Below, piece by piece: positions 1 through 7,925 of a stretch of 64,000 nucleotides of DNA. The DNA comes from an uncultured Lachnospiraceae bacterium (GTDB taxonomy: Bacteria > Bacillota > Clostridia > Lachnospirales > Lachnospiraceae), in the NCBI GenBank assembly GCA_902787715.1, contig CADAHQ010000009.1, positions 1-64,000 on the forward strand, given 5' to 3'. A model generated the notes under the pieces. That model searched no databases. It worked only from the letters and a program-made list of their open reading frames with translations, and was not told the origin of the DNA. Position 1 is the first letter of the stretch. Every line of letters begins with the position of its first letter. Made by a program: the position numbers and the translations under genes.

Positions 1-1
1 A

Positions 2-43
2 AAAGGTAGCAACGGTATAGCCATATACAGAGGAGAAGCTTGA
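2..43 (+). CDS. C-terminal tail of an upstream gene (partial)
   Basis: Of the three forward frames at the window edge only this one stays open; it reads KGSNGIAIYRGEA and ends at a TGA. It lies just ahead of a pilin-like gene, so it may be the end of another pilus-cluster gene, but 13 residues are too few to assign a family. The open frame is seen; its being a gene is inferred. Confidence 0.3.
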   Translation, partial: KGSNGIAIYRGEA

Positions 44-103
44 GATAGGTGTTCTGATAGGATGCGAGAACGCAGATACCGCAGGAGACCGGAAAGGAAA
101 GGT

Positions 104-769
104 ATGAGAGAGGACAATAGAAAAAAGAATTCCGGTTTTACGTTAGTGGAGGTTTTGATTGCCGTAGCAATTCTGTCGGTAGTCTCCATTCCGATTTTGC
201 AATCGTTTGTTTCGGTTGCACAGGTGAATGCAAAGTCGAGAAGAAGACTCGCAGCAACGACGATTGCGGAAGGGTTGATGGAGTCTTGTAAGGGAATGTC
301 GCTTAAGGAAGTAGCAGCGCAGTGTAACCCTTCTCTTACTCAATCTGGTACCGACAGAATTCCGATAACGATTGTTGCAGATCCCGGAAGCACAACGTTT
401 GGAGGATCTGCAACAGAGGTAAACTGGGCGCTGTCCGCGGCAGAGAGTAACAAAACGGTTACCAAAAGCACTACAGCTTTTGAATTCCACGCAAAGTCCG
501 GTGGTAAGTATGCGTTTTGGATTCATGGTATTAAAAGCGGCGGGTCAAGTTATGATGCGATTATCAAGTATCAGTTGAACACGACACGAAGCAAAGGAAC
601 CTTCAGTGGTACATCAGTGGAAACCACAATGGAGGCAGGAAAAGTCAACGTGATGAAGTATTACGACATCACAATCGAGGTCTATCGCTCCGCAGGCACT
701 TTGACCTCGCTGATAACGGGAGACCCCTTAGTAACGATTGAGGGATCGGTTGCGGACTATTCAAAGTAG
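104..769 (+). CDS. PilV-like type IV minor pilin / pseudopilin
   Basis: A 221-residue prepilin-like protein. Residues 1-11 are a short basic leader, followed by the prepilin peptidase site G|FTLVEVL with Glu at position +5, then a hydrophobic helix of about 20 residues. The rest is polar and probably a globular periplasm-facing or surface domain. I chose ATG 104, preceded by a purine-rich GGAAAGGAAAGG, over an upstream ATG at 62 that would add a basic extension before the leader; 62 cannot be excluded. It is the first of four closely spaced pilin-like genes, the arrangement of minor-pilin clusters that prime type IV pili or type II secretion-like pseudopili. Specific subtype (PilV-like) rests on position and size only. 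Confidence 0.75.
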   Translation: MREDNRKKNSGFTLVEVLIAVAILSVVSIPILQSFVSVAQVNAKSRRRLAATTIAEGLMESCKGMSLKEVAAQCNPSLTQSGTDRIPITIVADPGSTTFGGSATEVNWALSAAESNKTVTKSTTAFEFHAKSGGKYAFWIHGIKSGGSSYDAIIKYQLNTTRSKGTFSGTSVETTMEAGKVNVMKYYDITIEVYRSAGTLTSLITGDPLVTIEGSVADYSK

Positions 770-805
770 TAACATGCAGGAGTCGATAAGAAAGGAGTAT
801 CGATT

Positions 806-2677
806 ATGACTATGCGCAGAAGAATGAAAGAAGACAACAGAGGTATTGCACTTATCAGTGTAATGATATGTGTAATGCTTAGCTTCCTGCTTTCGGCAAC
901 CATTATGCGGATATCACTGCTTTCATACCTTCAAAAAGGAATTGCGAAGCAGGCAACCACAACGTTCTATGAGAATGAGACTTTCGTGGATGATATCAAG
1001 CTCGGAGTGCAGCAGAAGGTTGCAATGGCATTTGCCAACAGCTCTTCCACAAGCCAGGCAAGCTTCCTTACAAACTTTAAAACAGCCTTGCTTGCGGCCG
1101 GCACGGGTGGCACAGAGAAAGCACAGCTTGAGAGTGCTTTGGCAAGTTTTATCCAAAACACCGAAGCGTTGAAGGTTGTCAGTGTGACAGTTGAAGGGGA
1201 TGGCGGTGTTCTCTTCAAGCCGGAAGGCGAAGGTGAGTACGTTATCAAGAACGTAAAGATTGAGTACGTTGATAATACTAAGGACGGGTATGTTTCAAAC
1301 ATCAAGACAGATATCCGGATTAAGTCTCCCTTCTACATCACTGTCACAGAAGAGAGTAGCGGTGGTTATTCAATGATGGCTGCAAACGGCGCGGTAATTG
1401 CTAACGGTGGCGGTGAAAACAGAAATCAGTGGGGTAACTTAAAGCAGGGCGGAAATCTGTATTTTGGTTACGAGAAAGGAACGGTAACGGCTGAGGAAGT
1501 CTCGGGAAAGTGGGTTGTCAAGTCGGCATCAGCGGCAACTCTGGAGAGTTATATGTCCTATTGGATGACTGGCGACACTGTCATTTTCAATGGAGATTTA
1601 TATGTTAAAAAGCATTCAACACTGATTTTTACCGGCAAGAAACTGGTTGTTCGCGGTACGATATACCTAAACGATCATTCTCATCTTGTGCTCGGGACGG
1701 CCAGCAAGGTTGAATGCCGGGATATTGTTTTAGATAATCACTATAACCTTTCCAATATGTCTCTTGCAGGTGGGGAGTCCATTCAGGGACCTCCGATTGA
1801 TTATGTGAGTCAGTATTCCGGTCGTACAAGCTGGGACAGTTATAATTCCTCTGTTGCGGTTTATGACGGGCCGTCGGATAATCGGACGAGTTTTGCGGGC
1901 ACGTCTACGCATCGTATTACCAGCAAATCAAACATTATCCAGAATACGGCAATCCGTCCGGTGTCGAACGTCACGGCTGCAGGGGTTCCGCTTTCGACGA
2001 AGACAGCACTTGAGGGAACCGGTGAACAGTACGACAAGGAAATGTCAGCTGTGTTGGATGTCCCGTATCTGAAGGCATTATCCTCGGTTCCGTGGGCTTT
2101 CGGAAACAAAACGCCGAAGGGTTATATCACTAATTTTACTGCTTCCGGAGCAAACAATAAGGGAAAATGGTCGAACATGTCCGGATACTACGGAGATACC
2201 ATGGAATTTCCTACTCTTGCGGGAAAGACAATGGGCATCAATGTAGGGACTAACATTCAGGACGTGAACAATAAGTTCGGTTACTTCATGTTGAACTGGA
2301 AGGACACTAACGAGGTACAGAAGATCAGCATCAATGTAAACACTCCGTATGATCCAATCTTTTACGGCATGCTGTTCTCTAAAGGGAAATTCCAGATTAC
2401 AATCACGGGCGCAAATGTTGGTCTTGGACAATCTTGGATGGAGTATTACGAAAATAATAAGACGAATGCATTGGCGGCTCTTAAGAAGATCGGACAGGGA
2501 ATTGTAACAGAAGGCCAGACTCCGCTGGAGAAATTTAACATCAATAACTGCTTCAAAAACGGTATCCTGTCACTTTTGGACGAGAACAGTGGGACCGGAG
2601 AAACGACAGTCTCTCATGATGAAACTAAGAACAAATCTGTAGAAGTTGTTTCTTTTGAGAACTGGGAGAAGTATTAA
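806..2677 (+). CDS. large PilX/GspK-like minor pilin component
   Basis: A 623-residue protein with a short basic N-terminus ending in the sequence RG followed by a long hydrophobic helix (residues about 14-38), as in PilX or GspK type minor pilins; the usual Glu at +5 is not obvious. The remaining 580 residues are rich in Gly, Ser, Thr and Asn and look like a secreted beta-rich domain, with a stretch around residues 270-310 that reads like a beta-helix (strand-turn pattern, VVRGTIYLNDHSHLVLG). AAAGGAG lies 9 bases before ATG 806. Its place between PilV-like and GspH-like genes supports a role at the pilus tip. No enzyme motif was seen; an adhesin function is inference. Confidence 0.65.
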   Translation: MTMRRRMKEDNRGIALISVMICVMLSFLLSATIMRISLLSYLQKGIAKQATTTFYENETFVDDIKLGVQQKVAMAFANSSSTSQASFLTNFKTALLAAGTGGTEKAQLESALASFIQNTEALKVVSVTVEGDGGVLFKPEGEGEYVIKNVKIEYVDNTKDGYVSNIKTDIRIKSPFYITVTEESSGGYSMMAANGAVIANGGGENRNQWGNLKQGGNLYFGYEKGTVTAEEVSGKWVVKSASAATLESYMSYWMTGDTVIFNGDLYVKKHSTLIFTGKKLVVRGTIYLNDHSHLVLGTASKVECRDIVLDNHYNLSNMSLAGGESIQGPPIDYVSQYSGRTSWDSYNSSVAVYDGPSDNRTSFAGTSTHRITSKSNIIQNTAIRPVSNVTAAGVPLSTKTALEGTGEQYDKEMSAVLDVPYLKALSSVPWAFGNKTPKGYITNFTASGANNKGKWSNMSGYYGDTMEFPTLAGKTMGINVGTNIQDVNNKFGYFMLNWKDTNEVQKISINVNTPYDPIFYGMLFSKGKFQITITGANVGLGQSWMEYYENNKTNALAALKKIGQGIVTEGQTPLEKFNINNCFKNGILSLLDENSGTGETTVSHDETKNKSVEVVSFENWEKY

Positions 2678-2760
2678 TCAACAACAGTTGTTGAAGTAAA
2701 TACGGCTTCGCTAGGAGAAGCAACAATGCAGGGATTGCCTGCAGGGAGAGAGGATATTGT

Positions 2761-3276
2761 ATGAAAAAAAACCAAGGATTATCGCTGATTGAGTTGGTAG
2801 TGGTAATCGCTATTATGAGCCTGTTAGTAGGGTTGGTTGCTATCAGCGTTACTGTTATATCAAGACAGAAAGTAGCCAATGCCGCAAGTGATGTTAAAAG
2901 CCTGCTTCAAACAGCTCAGACAATAGCTATGAGTAAGGACAATTGCCACGTTGAGATTCAGGAGATAAACGGGGCGGTTGTGTTTACCACATATTCTTCT
3001 ACAAACACGATTCTTGACAAGGTCACCCTTGATAAGAAGATTACCGTCAACATTTCATGGTCAGCCGGCAGCAGCGTTAACATGAATGCATGCGGAGCAG
3101 TTGGGCTCTATTACGTACGGGAGTCGGGTTCGTTTGCAAACTCTTATGTAGGTGGAAGCACGGGGAATCCTACATCAGGCTCATCGGTTGATGCGATTCG
3201 CTGGATTGAGTTCTCCAATGGATCCAAGTCGGTAAGGTTACACCTTACGAAACTGACCGGCAAGGTTTCGTACTAA
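2761..3276 (+). CDS. GspH-like type IV pseudopilin
   Basis: A 171-residue prepilin: five-residue basic leader, then the cleavage site G|LSLIELVVVIAIM with Glu at +5 and a hydrophobic helix of about 24 residues, followed by a small domain of beta character. The length and the short leader match GspH/FimT-type minor pseudopilins. GGGAGAGAGG lies just before ATG 2761. It follows the large PilX-like gene and is 16 bases from the next pilin-like gene, so it is very likely in the same transcript. Confidence 0.8.
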   Translation: MKKNQGLSLIELVVVIAIMSLLVGLVAISVTVISRQKVANAASDVKSLLQTAQTIAMSKDNCHVEIQEINGAVVFTTYSSTNTILDKVTLDKKITVNISWSAGSSVNMNACGAVGLYYVRESGSFANSYVGGSTGNPTSGSSVDAIRWIEFSNGSKSVRLHLTKLTGKVSY

Positions 3277-3292
3277 AGAGGAGGGCATAACA

Positions 3293-4132
3293 ATGAAGAA
3301 TTGGCAAGAACAGAAAAACCAAGGTATGTCCCTCGTTGAGTTGCTGGTTTCCGTTGCAGTGCTTGGAATAGCAATGTTTGGTATTGTAGGTCTTATGAAC
3401 CTTTCTACTAGGTATTATTCGAATTCCAGTAAGGAAGTAGAGATCCAGCAGGAGCTTCAGACAACATTTGCAATGGTTAGCAACATGATTGTGGATGCAA
3501 ACGAATCAGTGACCTTTGATGCATCGACAAACCGTGCAAAGATTGTTAACAAGACAAAGAAGTATATCGTACAACTGAGCGGTCCCAATCTGTATGCGAA
3601 GGAGTTTGATGCTTCTGCTCCAGACGATGACATCAGAGCTTCGGACAATTTGTTGGCAGACCGTGTACAGACATTTTCGCTTGATACATCTCATTATGAT
3701 GATGGGTATGTAACGTTGGCGATGTCCGTGAAGTATGGGACGCGTACCGCTGCGATGACCAAGAATGTGTTTATGCGAAACGCAGGAAAAGAAACGAAAG
3801 ACTTTCTTGGCCAATGTGATGTTACTGTAGCACAAGATGGAGCCGACGCATCGAAACTGGTCTTCACCATAAAGCAGAACACCGGTTCTACGATTTCTAA
3901 CGGCACTAAAATGGTAATCAAGGTCAAGATGGGAACCGCAAGTAGCCTATCCTCAGTGTCCGGAACCGGACTTACGATTGGTGCTACGCATTACAATCTA
4001 GTTACCGGAGAAGTGACCGCACATGTCACTGTTTCAGGTGCCTGGACAGATGGTGGAACAAAGGAAATAAAGGTGAAGGTTAGCGGAGCAGTAAGTAAAG
4101 ACGATAGTCGTCTTCTCAGTATCGGAAAGTAA
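3293..4132 (+). CDS. PilW/GspJ-like type IV minor pilin
   Basis: A 279-residue prepilin with a leader of about 11 residues, then G|MSLVELLVSVAVLG with Glu at +5 and a hydrophobic helix, matching the N-terminal methylation motif. The C-terminal half (about residues 180-279) is Gly/Ser/Thr/Val-rich and beta-like. AAGAGGAGGG lies about ten bases ahead of ATG 3293. Last gene of the first pilin-like transcript, which ends at a strong terminator. PilW/GspJ naming is from size and position; only the class III prepilin signature is directly seen. Confidence 0.78.
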   Translation: MKNWQEQKNQGMSLVELLVSVAVLGIAMFGIVGLMNLSTRYYSNSSKEVEIQQELQTTFAMVSNMIVDANESVTFDASTNRAKIVNKTKKYIVQLSGPNLYAKEFDASAPDDDIRASDNLLADRVQTFSLDTSHYDDGYVTLAMSVKYGTRTAAMTKNVFMRNAGKETKDFLGQCDVTVAQDGADASKLVFTIKQNTGSTISNGTKMVIKVKMGTASSLSSVSGTGLTIGATHYNLVTGEVTAHVTVSGAWTDGGTKEIKVKVSGAVSKDDSRLLSIGK

Positions 4133-4174
4133 GTTTAAATCATTTTCTTTGGTTGTTTTTCAAAAAACAAGATG

Positions 4175-4214
4175 AACGATTGACTGCCGTTATTGGCAGT
4201 CAATCGTTGCTTTT
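4175..4214 (+). terminator. Rho-independent terminator after the pilin cluster
   Basis: A perfect 14 bp stem (4175-4188 with 4195-4208), six-base loop GTTATT, followed by a T-rich stretch. It separates the four upstream pilin-like genes from the promoter of the next one. Confidence 0.85.
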
Positions 4215-4274
4215 CCTAATTGCGCAAACGTAGTAATCATTACTGTTTTGTAAGTTTTTGCGAACAAGTTTTGT

Positions 4275-4303
4275 TTGACAAAACGTATGGTTCGTCTTAA
4301 GAT
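4275..4303 (+). promoter_or_regulatory. sigma-A-type promoter for the Thr-Pro pseudopilin
   Basis: TTGACA (4275-4280), 17 bp spacer, TAAGAT (4298-4303). The start point would be near 4310, leaving a leader of about 120 bases. Confidence 0.75.
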
Positions 4304-4309
4304 GTTCTT

Positions 4310-4430
4310 GATAGAGAATGTGTCACGGGGTTTCGCCTTCGGAAGAGGCAGGGCGCCGTGTTACGCGGCGCTGTAAGGCAAGGAATGAAGCCTATAGCGT
4401 TGTGATAAATCAAAAAGGGGATGACCTATT
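4310..4430 (+). other. structured 5' leader of unknown class
   Basis: The leader between the promoter and ATG 4431 contains a hairpin built on GCCTT/AAGAGGC (about 4335-4349) and a second GC-rich hairpin CGCCG...CGGCG (about 4353-4369), then a purine-rich Shine-Dalgarno AAAAAGGGG. A c-di-GMP riboswitch would be the expected element before a pilin gene, but I could not match the conserved cores of the type I or type II classes. It could be a regulatory leader or simple mRNA structure. Confidence 0.35.
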
Positions 4431-5630
4431 ATGAAACGTAAGAATTCTGGATTGTCGTCCGTCGAAATCATTATTGCTGCTGCCATTGTGGTGGTTGTAG
4501 TGGTTGGAATTCTGATTGCCGTGAAGGCGAGCAGAAAGAACAATTCCACATCAAAAGATGCGGAGGAAGCAACGAAGATTGCCGACGATTTGATGGGACA
4601 GGTGGAGGGATTCATCGGTTCCGCGGACCTCGATGTTGACTCCGATGAGAACAACTATATCCGCATGATTGGCAGTGATACGTGCCGTTTCTATCATTTC
4701 GATTCTGCTTCCGGAAAGGTGTTCTACACAGAGAAAGCCTCCTCGGAGTTTGGATCGGATGCAGACGCGATTCGCGCCCAGGCAAAGGCTTTTAAGCCGG
4801 AGGACGGAAGCGCAAGAGAAGTTGCCAAGAACGTGAAAGCGTTTACCATGGAGCTTTTGGATCCGGATAAAGAGAACGGCCGCGCCAAGGTAACGGTTCG
4901 TACGCAGGTTGGAAGCGAAAACGTACCGAAGACGAAAGAGATTCCGCTGAATGCGTTGGTGTTTAAATACTATTCTGAGAAAGCCGGTCACCCGGTGACG
5001 TTGACGCCTACGCCGACGCCTACCAAGGCGCCGACCAACACTGCAACGCCGACGCCTACCGAGAGCGCCGACCCTACCCCAACGGGTGAGGCCGGAACGC
5101 CCACACCGGAGGCCACTGCTACTCCGGAGCCCACAGCGACTGCAACGCCTACCGAGGCAGCTAAGCCTACGGACACGCCGACGCCTACTCCTACTCAGGA
5201 AGTAAAGCCTACGGATACTCCTACGCCGACGCCTACCCCGACACCGGTAATTGGTAAGGAACAGTGGCTTCTTGAGAATCCGTCGAACAACCTCGGTTCA
5301 GTTGCAACCAACCGCGTTCCGTTCGCTGATAAGAATTCTGTCGTGCGGATTATTGTTCGCAGAACGGACGATGATACGACGTATCTGAAGGGATCGGTTA
5401 TCGGTGGAATCGGATTTGACTTATTCCAGGCAACACCGCCGTATGAGTTCATCCTGCAGCATGATCCCGCTAAGGGCGAGGAGTTCTACTTCGAGTATAA
5501 ACTTCAGGATTTGAAGGATGCTGCAGTGATTGCAGGCGAAGCTGAAGGCAGAAAGATTAATAAGTGGTGCTTCGTCATCAAAGATGGATCCGGGTATTCC
5601 TTTGTAGGTGTAAAACTTATTGAGCCGTAA
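4431..5630 (+). CDS. pseudopilin-like protein with Thr-Pro-rich linker
   Basis: A 399-residue protein. It begins like a prepilin (leader MKRKNSG, then LSSVEII with Glu at +5 and a Val/Ile-rich membrane helix to about residue 32). A first globular domain (about 35-180) is followed by a roughly 80-residue linker made almost wholly of Thr and Pro with Glu/Ala/Lys (about 185-270), then a C-terminal domain of about 120 residues ending in ...YSFVGVKLIEP. The linker would hold the C-terminal domain away from the pilus or membrane. AAAGGGGATG precedes ATG 4431. The combination of a pilin-type N-terminus with a long TP linker is unusual; function is unknown. Confidence 0.7.
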   Translation: MKRKNSGLSSVEIIIAAAIVVVVVVGILIAVKASRKNNSTSKDAEEATKIADDLMGQVEGFIGSADLDVDSDENNYIRMIGSDTCRFYHFDSASGKVFYTEKASSEFGSDADAIRAQAKAFKPEDGSAREVAKNVKAFTMELLDPDKENGRAKVTVRTQVGSENVPKTKEIPLNALVFKYYSEKAGHPVTLTPTPTPTKAPTNTATPTPTESADPTPTGEAGTPTPEATATPEPTATATPTEAAKPTDTPTPTPTQEVKPTDTPTPTPTPTPVIGKEQWLLENPSNNLGSVATNRVPFADKNSVVRIIVRRTDDDTTYLKGSVIGGIGFDLFQATPPYEFILQHDPAKGEEFYFEYKLQDLKDAAVIAGEAEGRKINKWCFVIKDGSGYSFVGVKLIEP

Positions 5631-5656
5631 GGAAATCGGATGATGTGAAAATCGAC

Positions 5657-5695
5657 AGAAGGGAATCGCTTTTGCAGGCGATTCCCTTCTTTTTG
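5657..5695 (+). terminator. Rho-independent terminator
   Basis: Stem AGAAGGGAATCGC (5657-5669) pairs with GCGATTCCCTTCT and is followed by TTTTT; it ends the Thr-Pro pseudopilin transcript. Confidence 0.9.
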
Positions 5696-5745
5696 TCTGG
5701 GGCTGTGAAAAGCGCGCAGTTTCACGGCCCCGGAATTGATTTTGG

Positions 5746-5774
5746 TTGACATTCCAGTGTAAAACCAGTATACT
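5746..5774 (+). promoter_or_regulatory. promoter of the SRP RNA gene
   Basis: TTGACA (5746-5751), 17 bp spacer, TATACT (5769-5774), seven bases before the first paired base of the SRP RNA. Confidence 0.85.
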
Positions 5775-5780
5775 TATTGT

Positions 5781-6030
5781 GCCGTGCAACCGGGGAGATA
5801 GCGGGCTACAGCAGGGGTGATGATGTGCCGAGGGGCGTCCGATTCGGAGCCGCCCGTAGTAAGTGATGTTGAAGTTTGGGTCTCGCGCAATGGGAATTTG
5901 CGAACCGTGTCAGGGCAGGAATGCAGCAGCACTAAACAAACCCTCTCATGTGCCGTGAGGAAGCCTGGATTGAGTTAACTGCTATGGTAACGTTCGGAAA
6001 GGCGTTTCGACGCACTTCGCACGGCTTTTT
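5781..6030 (+). ncRNA. ffs: signal recognition particle RNA (large, Alu-containing)
   Basis: About 245 nt RNA. The ends pair (GCCGTGC at 5781 with GCACGGC ending at 6025) and are followed by TTTTT. The conserved domain IV loops are visible near 5908-5936: TGTCAGG, then GGAA, then GCAGCAGCACTAA, which bind the Ffh M domain. The length and the extra 5' domain with a pyrimidine-poor GGGGAGAT region match the large SRP RNA of Bacillus and Clostridia rather than the 114-nt enterobacterial 4.5S RNA. Promoter and terminator are both directly adjacent. Confidence 0.93.
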
Positions 6031-6077
6031 GAATGTGTGGTTTTTATGTTGTTTGCGTCGCCAGAGAGGAGCTTATC

Positions 6078-7865
6078 ATGTTTTTGACAACGACGTCAAA
6101 AGTCAATGCGGTCAAAAAACTGATCCGCGAGAAGAAGTACGACGAAGCGGTTGAGATTGCCGAGAAGATTGATCCCGAGAAGGTGAACTCGGTTTATGAT
6201 TTGTCTTCCATTGCGGAAGCTTACATGAAGAAGGGGCGCCTCGAGGAGGCGAAGCACCTTTACCTCGTAATGTACGAGCGCAACAAGTCCCACAAGGTTA
6301 TGACGGGGCTCATTGAATTGAGCTTAAAACTCAAGGAGCCGAAGGACGCCGAGCGTTTCCTTCGCGAATTTCGTCGTATGGAGCCCGACAACCCGGAGCG
6401 TTTGGTATACCGCTACCGCGTTGACAGCATGCTTGGGAAGGACCCGGAGTTCCTCGTAAAGAGCCTTGCGAAGCTCAAGAACGAGGAGTATACCGACGTT
6501 TGGGCGTTGGAGCTTGCAAAAGCATATTATAAGTGCAATGACCGCGAGGCTTGTGCCGCGGAGTGCCATTCGATATTGAAGTATTTTCCGGACTCGGAGG
6601 TAGCGAAGAAGGCGAACGTCCTGCTTGGCGCCTGCGAGCTGGAGGATGAGGAGCCGGAGGTGGAGACGCCTGCGGTTGCTGAGGAAGTGGATACCACCGA
6701 GATTGCGGAGTCGCTCCTGCAGGACGTTTCCGCGATGCTTGAGGAAAATGCAGCCGCTGAGGCTGTTGCCAACGAAGTTATCGACGAGAAGACCCTTGCG
6801 ACGCAGAAACCCGCGCATCCCGTGCCTTACCTGCGCACGCTTGAGTTCCTTGTGCAGAGCAAGGCTGCCGCTGAGGACAAGTCCCTCTACGGCGAGCTGG
6901 AGAGCAAGAAAGAAGAGTCTGCGAAGGAGACTTCTTCGGAGATGAAGGCGCTGAGCGAAGAGTTCGTGCTTCCGGAAGCCTTGAAGGGTCAGATTGACAA
7001 CGTGATTTTCGAGACCGATGACGATGAAGATGATATCGTAATCGCCTGCGGCGCATCGGTTGTCGCCGAAGCGGAAGAAGCAGTTGCGAAAGCCGATGAG
7101 ACAGTTTCGGAAGAGGCTGCTTCTGATGAAGATGATGACGACGATGACGATATTGTCATCGAGGGATATTTTGATGACGCCGATGCTGCAGAGGCTACGG
7201 AAGAGGCGGAGTCCGAGGAAGAGGAAGCCGATGAGGCTGAGGATTCCGAAGAAGCTGATGACGACGTCGAAGAGGATGAGGAGTCAGATGAAGACGTCGA
7301 GGATGAAGAAGACGACGAAGAATCGGATGAGGACGATGACGAATCCGATGAGTCTGACGAGGAAGAGGAATCCGACGAGGAGTCTGAAGACGAGGACGAC
7401 GCAGATGATGAATCCGAGGAAGAATTTGACGCCGAGGACGATACTGACGACTCTGATGAAGACGACACTGACGATGATTCCGACGACAGCGAAGAGGAAG
7501 AAGACGCAGAAGACAGCGAGGATGCTGGCGTAGCGGACGAGTACTTCGAGGACGAGATCTCCGATGAGGAGGAATCCGAGGAGGACGTCAAGGGATATTC
7601 GGACAATGATCCTCTCGTGGACGAGACGCTGGAGAGCGTTTCGGACGTGCTGGCGAGCCAGATTCTGTCGGCGACGGCGGAGGAGAAGATGCTCCGCGAT
7701 GCGGCTCCGGAGGAAACCATGGAGCCTACGGAGAAGCCGGAGGATACGAAGGTAATGGAAGGCCTTTCCGACCGCGCATTTCGCGAGGCGGTGAAGGATG
7801 ATGACGAAGCAATCGAGAGAGCTCTCTACAGTCTGCTCGGAGACGACAGCCGGTCGAAGAAGTAA
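6078..7865 (+). CDS. TPR-like protein with long acidic tail
   Basis: A 595-residue cytoplasmic protein. Residues about 1-185 are helical with TPR-like spacing (pairs of helices with conserved Ala/Leu/Tyr, for example VYDLSSIAEAYMKKGRLEEA). A variable middle follows, and about residues 330-515 are almost entirely Asp, Glu and Ser, a polyanionic stretch. A final helical segment (about 520-595) closes the protein. I chose ATG 6078, with AGAGAGGA eight bases upstream, over an earlier in-frame start inside the SRP RNA 3' region. It sits between ffs and murA. TPR units suggest a scaffold; the acidic region could bind basic proteins or act as a spacer. No specific partner can be named. Confidence 0.75.
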   Translation: MFLTTTSKVNAVKKLIREKKYDEAVEIAEKIDPEKVNSVYDLSSIAEAYMKKGRLEEAKHLYLVMYERNKSHKVMTGLIELSLKLKEPKDAERFLREFRRMEPDNPERLVYRYRVDSMLGKDPEFLVKSLAKLKNEEYTDVWALELAKAYYKCNDREACAAECHSILKYFPDSEVAKKANVLLGACELEDEEPEVETPAVAEEVDTTEIAESLLQDVSAMLEENAAAEAVANEVIDEKTLATQKPAHPVPYLRTLEFLVQSKAAAEDKSLYGELESKKEESAKETSSEMKALSEEFVLPEALKGQIDNVIFETDDDEDDIVIACGASVVAEAEEAVAKADETVSEEAASDEDDDDDDDIVIEGYFDDADAAEATEEAESEEEEADEAEDSEEADDDVEEDEESDEDVEDEEDDEESDEDDDESDESDEEEESDEESEDEDDADDESEEEFDAEDDTDDSDEDDTDDDSDDSEEEEDAEDSEDAGVADEYFEDEISDEEESEEDVKGYSDNDPLVDETLESVSDVLASQILSATAEEKMLRDAAPEETMEPTEKPEDTKVMEGLSDRAFREAVKDDDEAIERALYSLLGDDSRSKK

Positions 7866-7884
7866 TCTTGCAATAAAACAGTCT

Positions 7885-7925
7885 GGAGGACAGTCGGACG
7901 GTAATGCGTCCGACTGAAGTGTATG
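7885..7925 (+). promoter_or_regulatory. Shine-Dalgarno / hairpin / start codon element of murA
   Basis: GGAGGA at 7885-7890 is immediately followed by a perfect 10 bp stem (7891-7900 with 7907-7916, six-base loop), then six bases and ATG 7923. Linearly the Shine-Dalgarno is 32 bases from the start, too far to work; with the hairpin folded the spacing becomes about six. No other Shine-Dalgarno is present. A similar layout is known for phage T4 gene 38. Translation may thus depend on RNA folding. Confidence 0.6.

Noticed and set aside
4310..4430. c-di-GMP riboswitch before the Thr-Pro pseudopilin
   Set aside because: The conserved core motifs of type I and type II classes could not be found; kept only as an unclassified structured leader.
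4990..5250. CRISPR-like short repeats
   Set aside because: The repeats are in-frame Thr-Pro codons with no constant spacer and repeat length.
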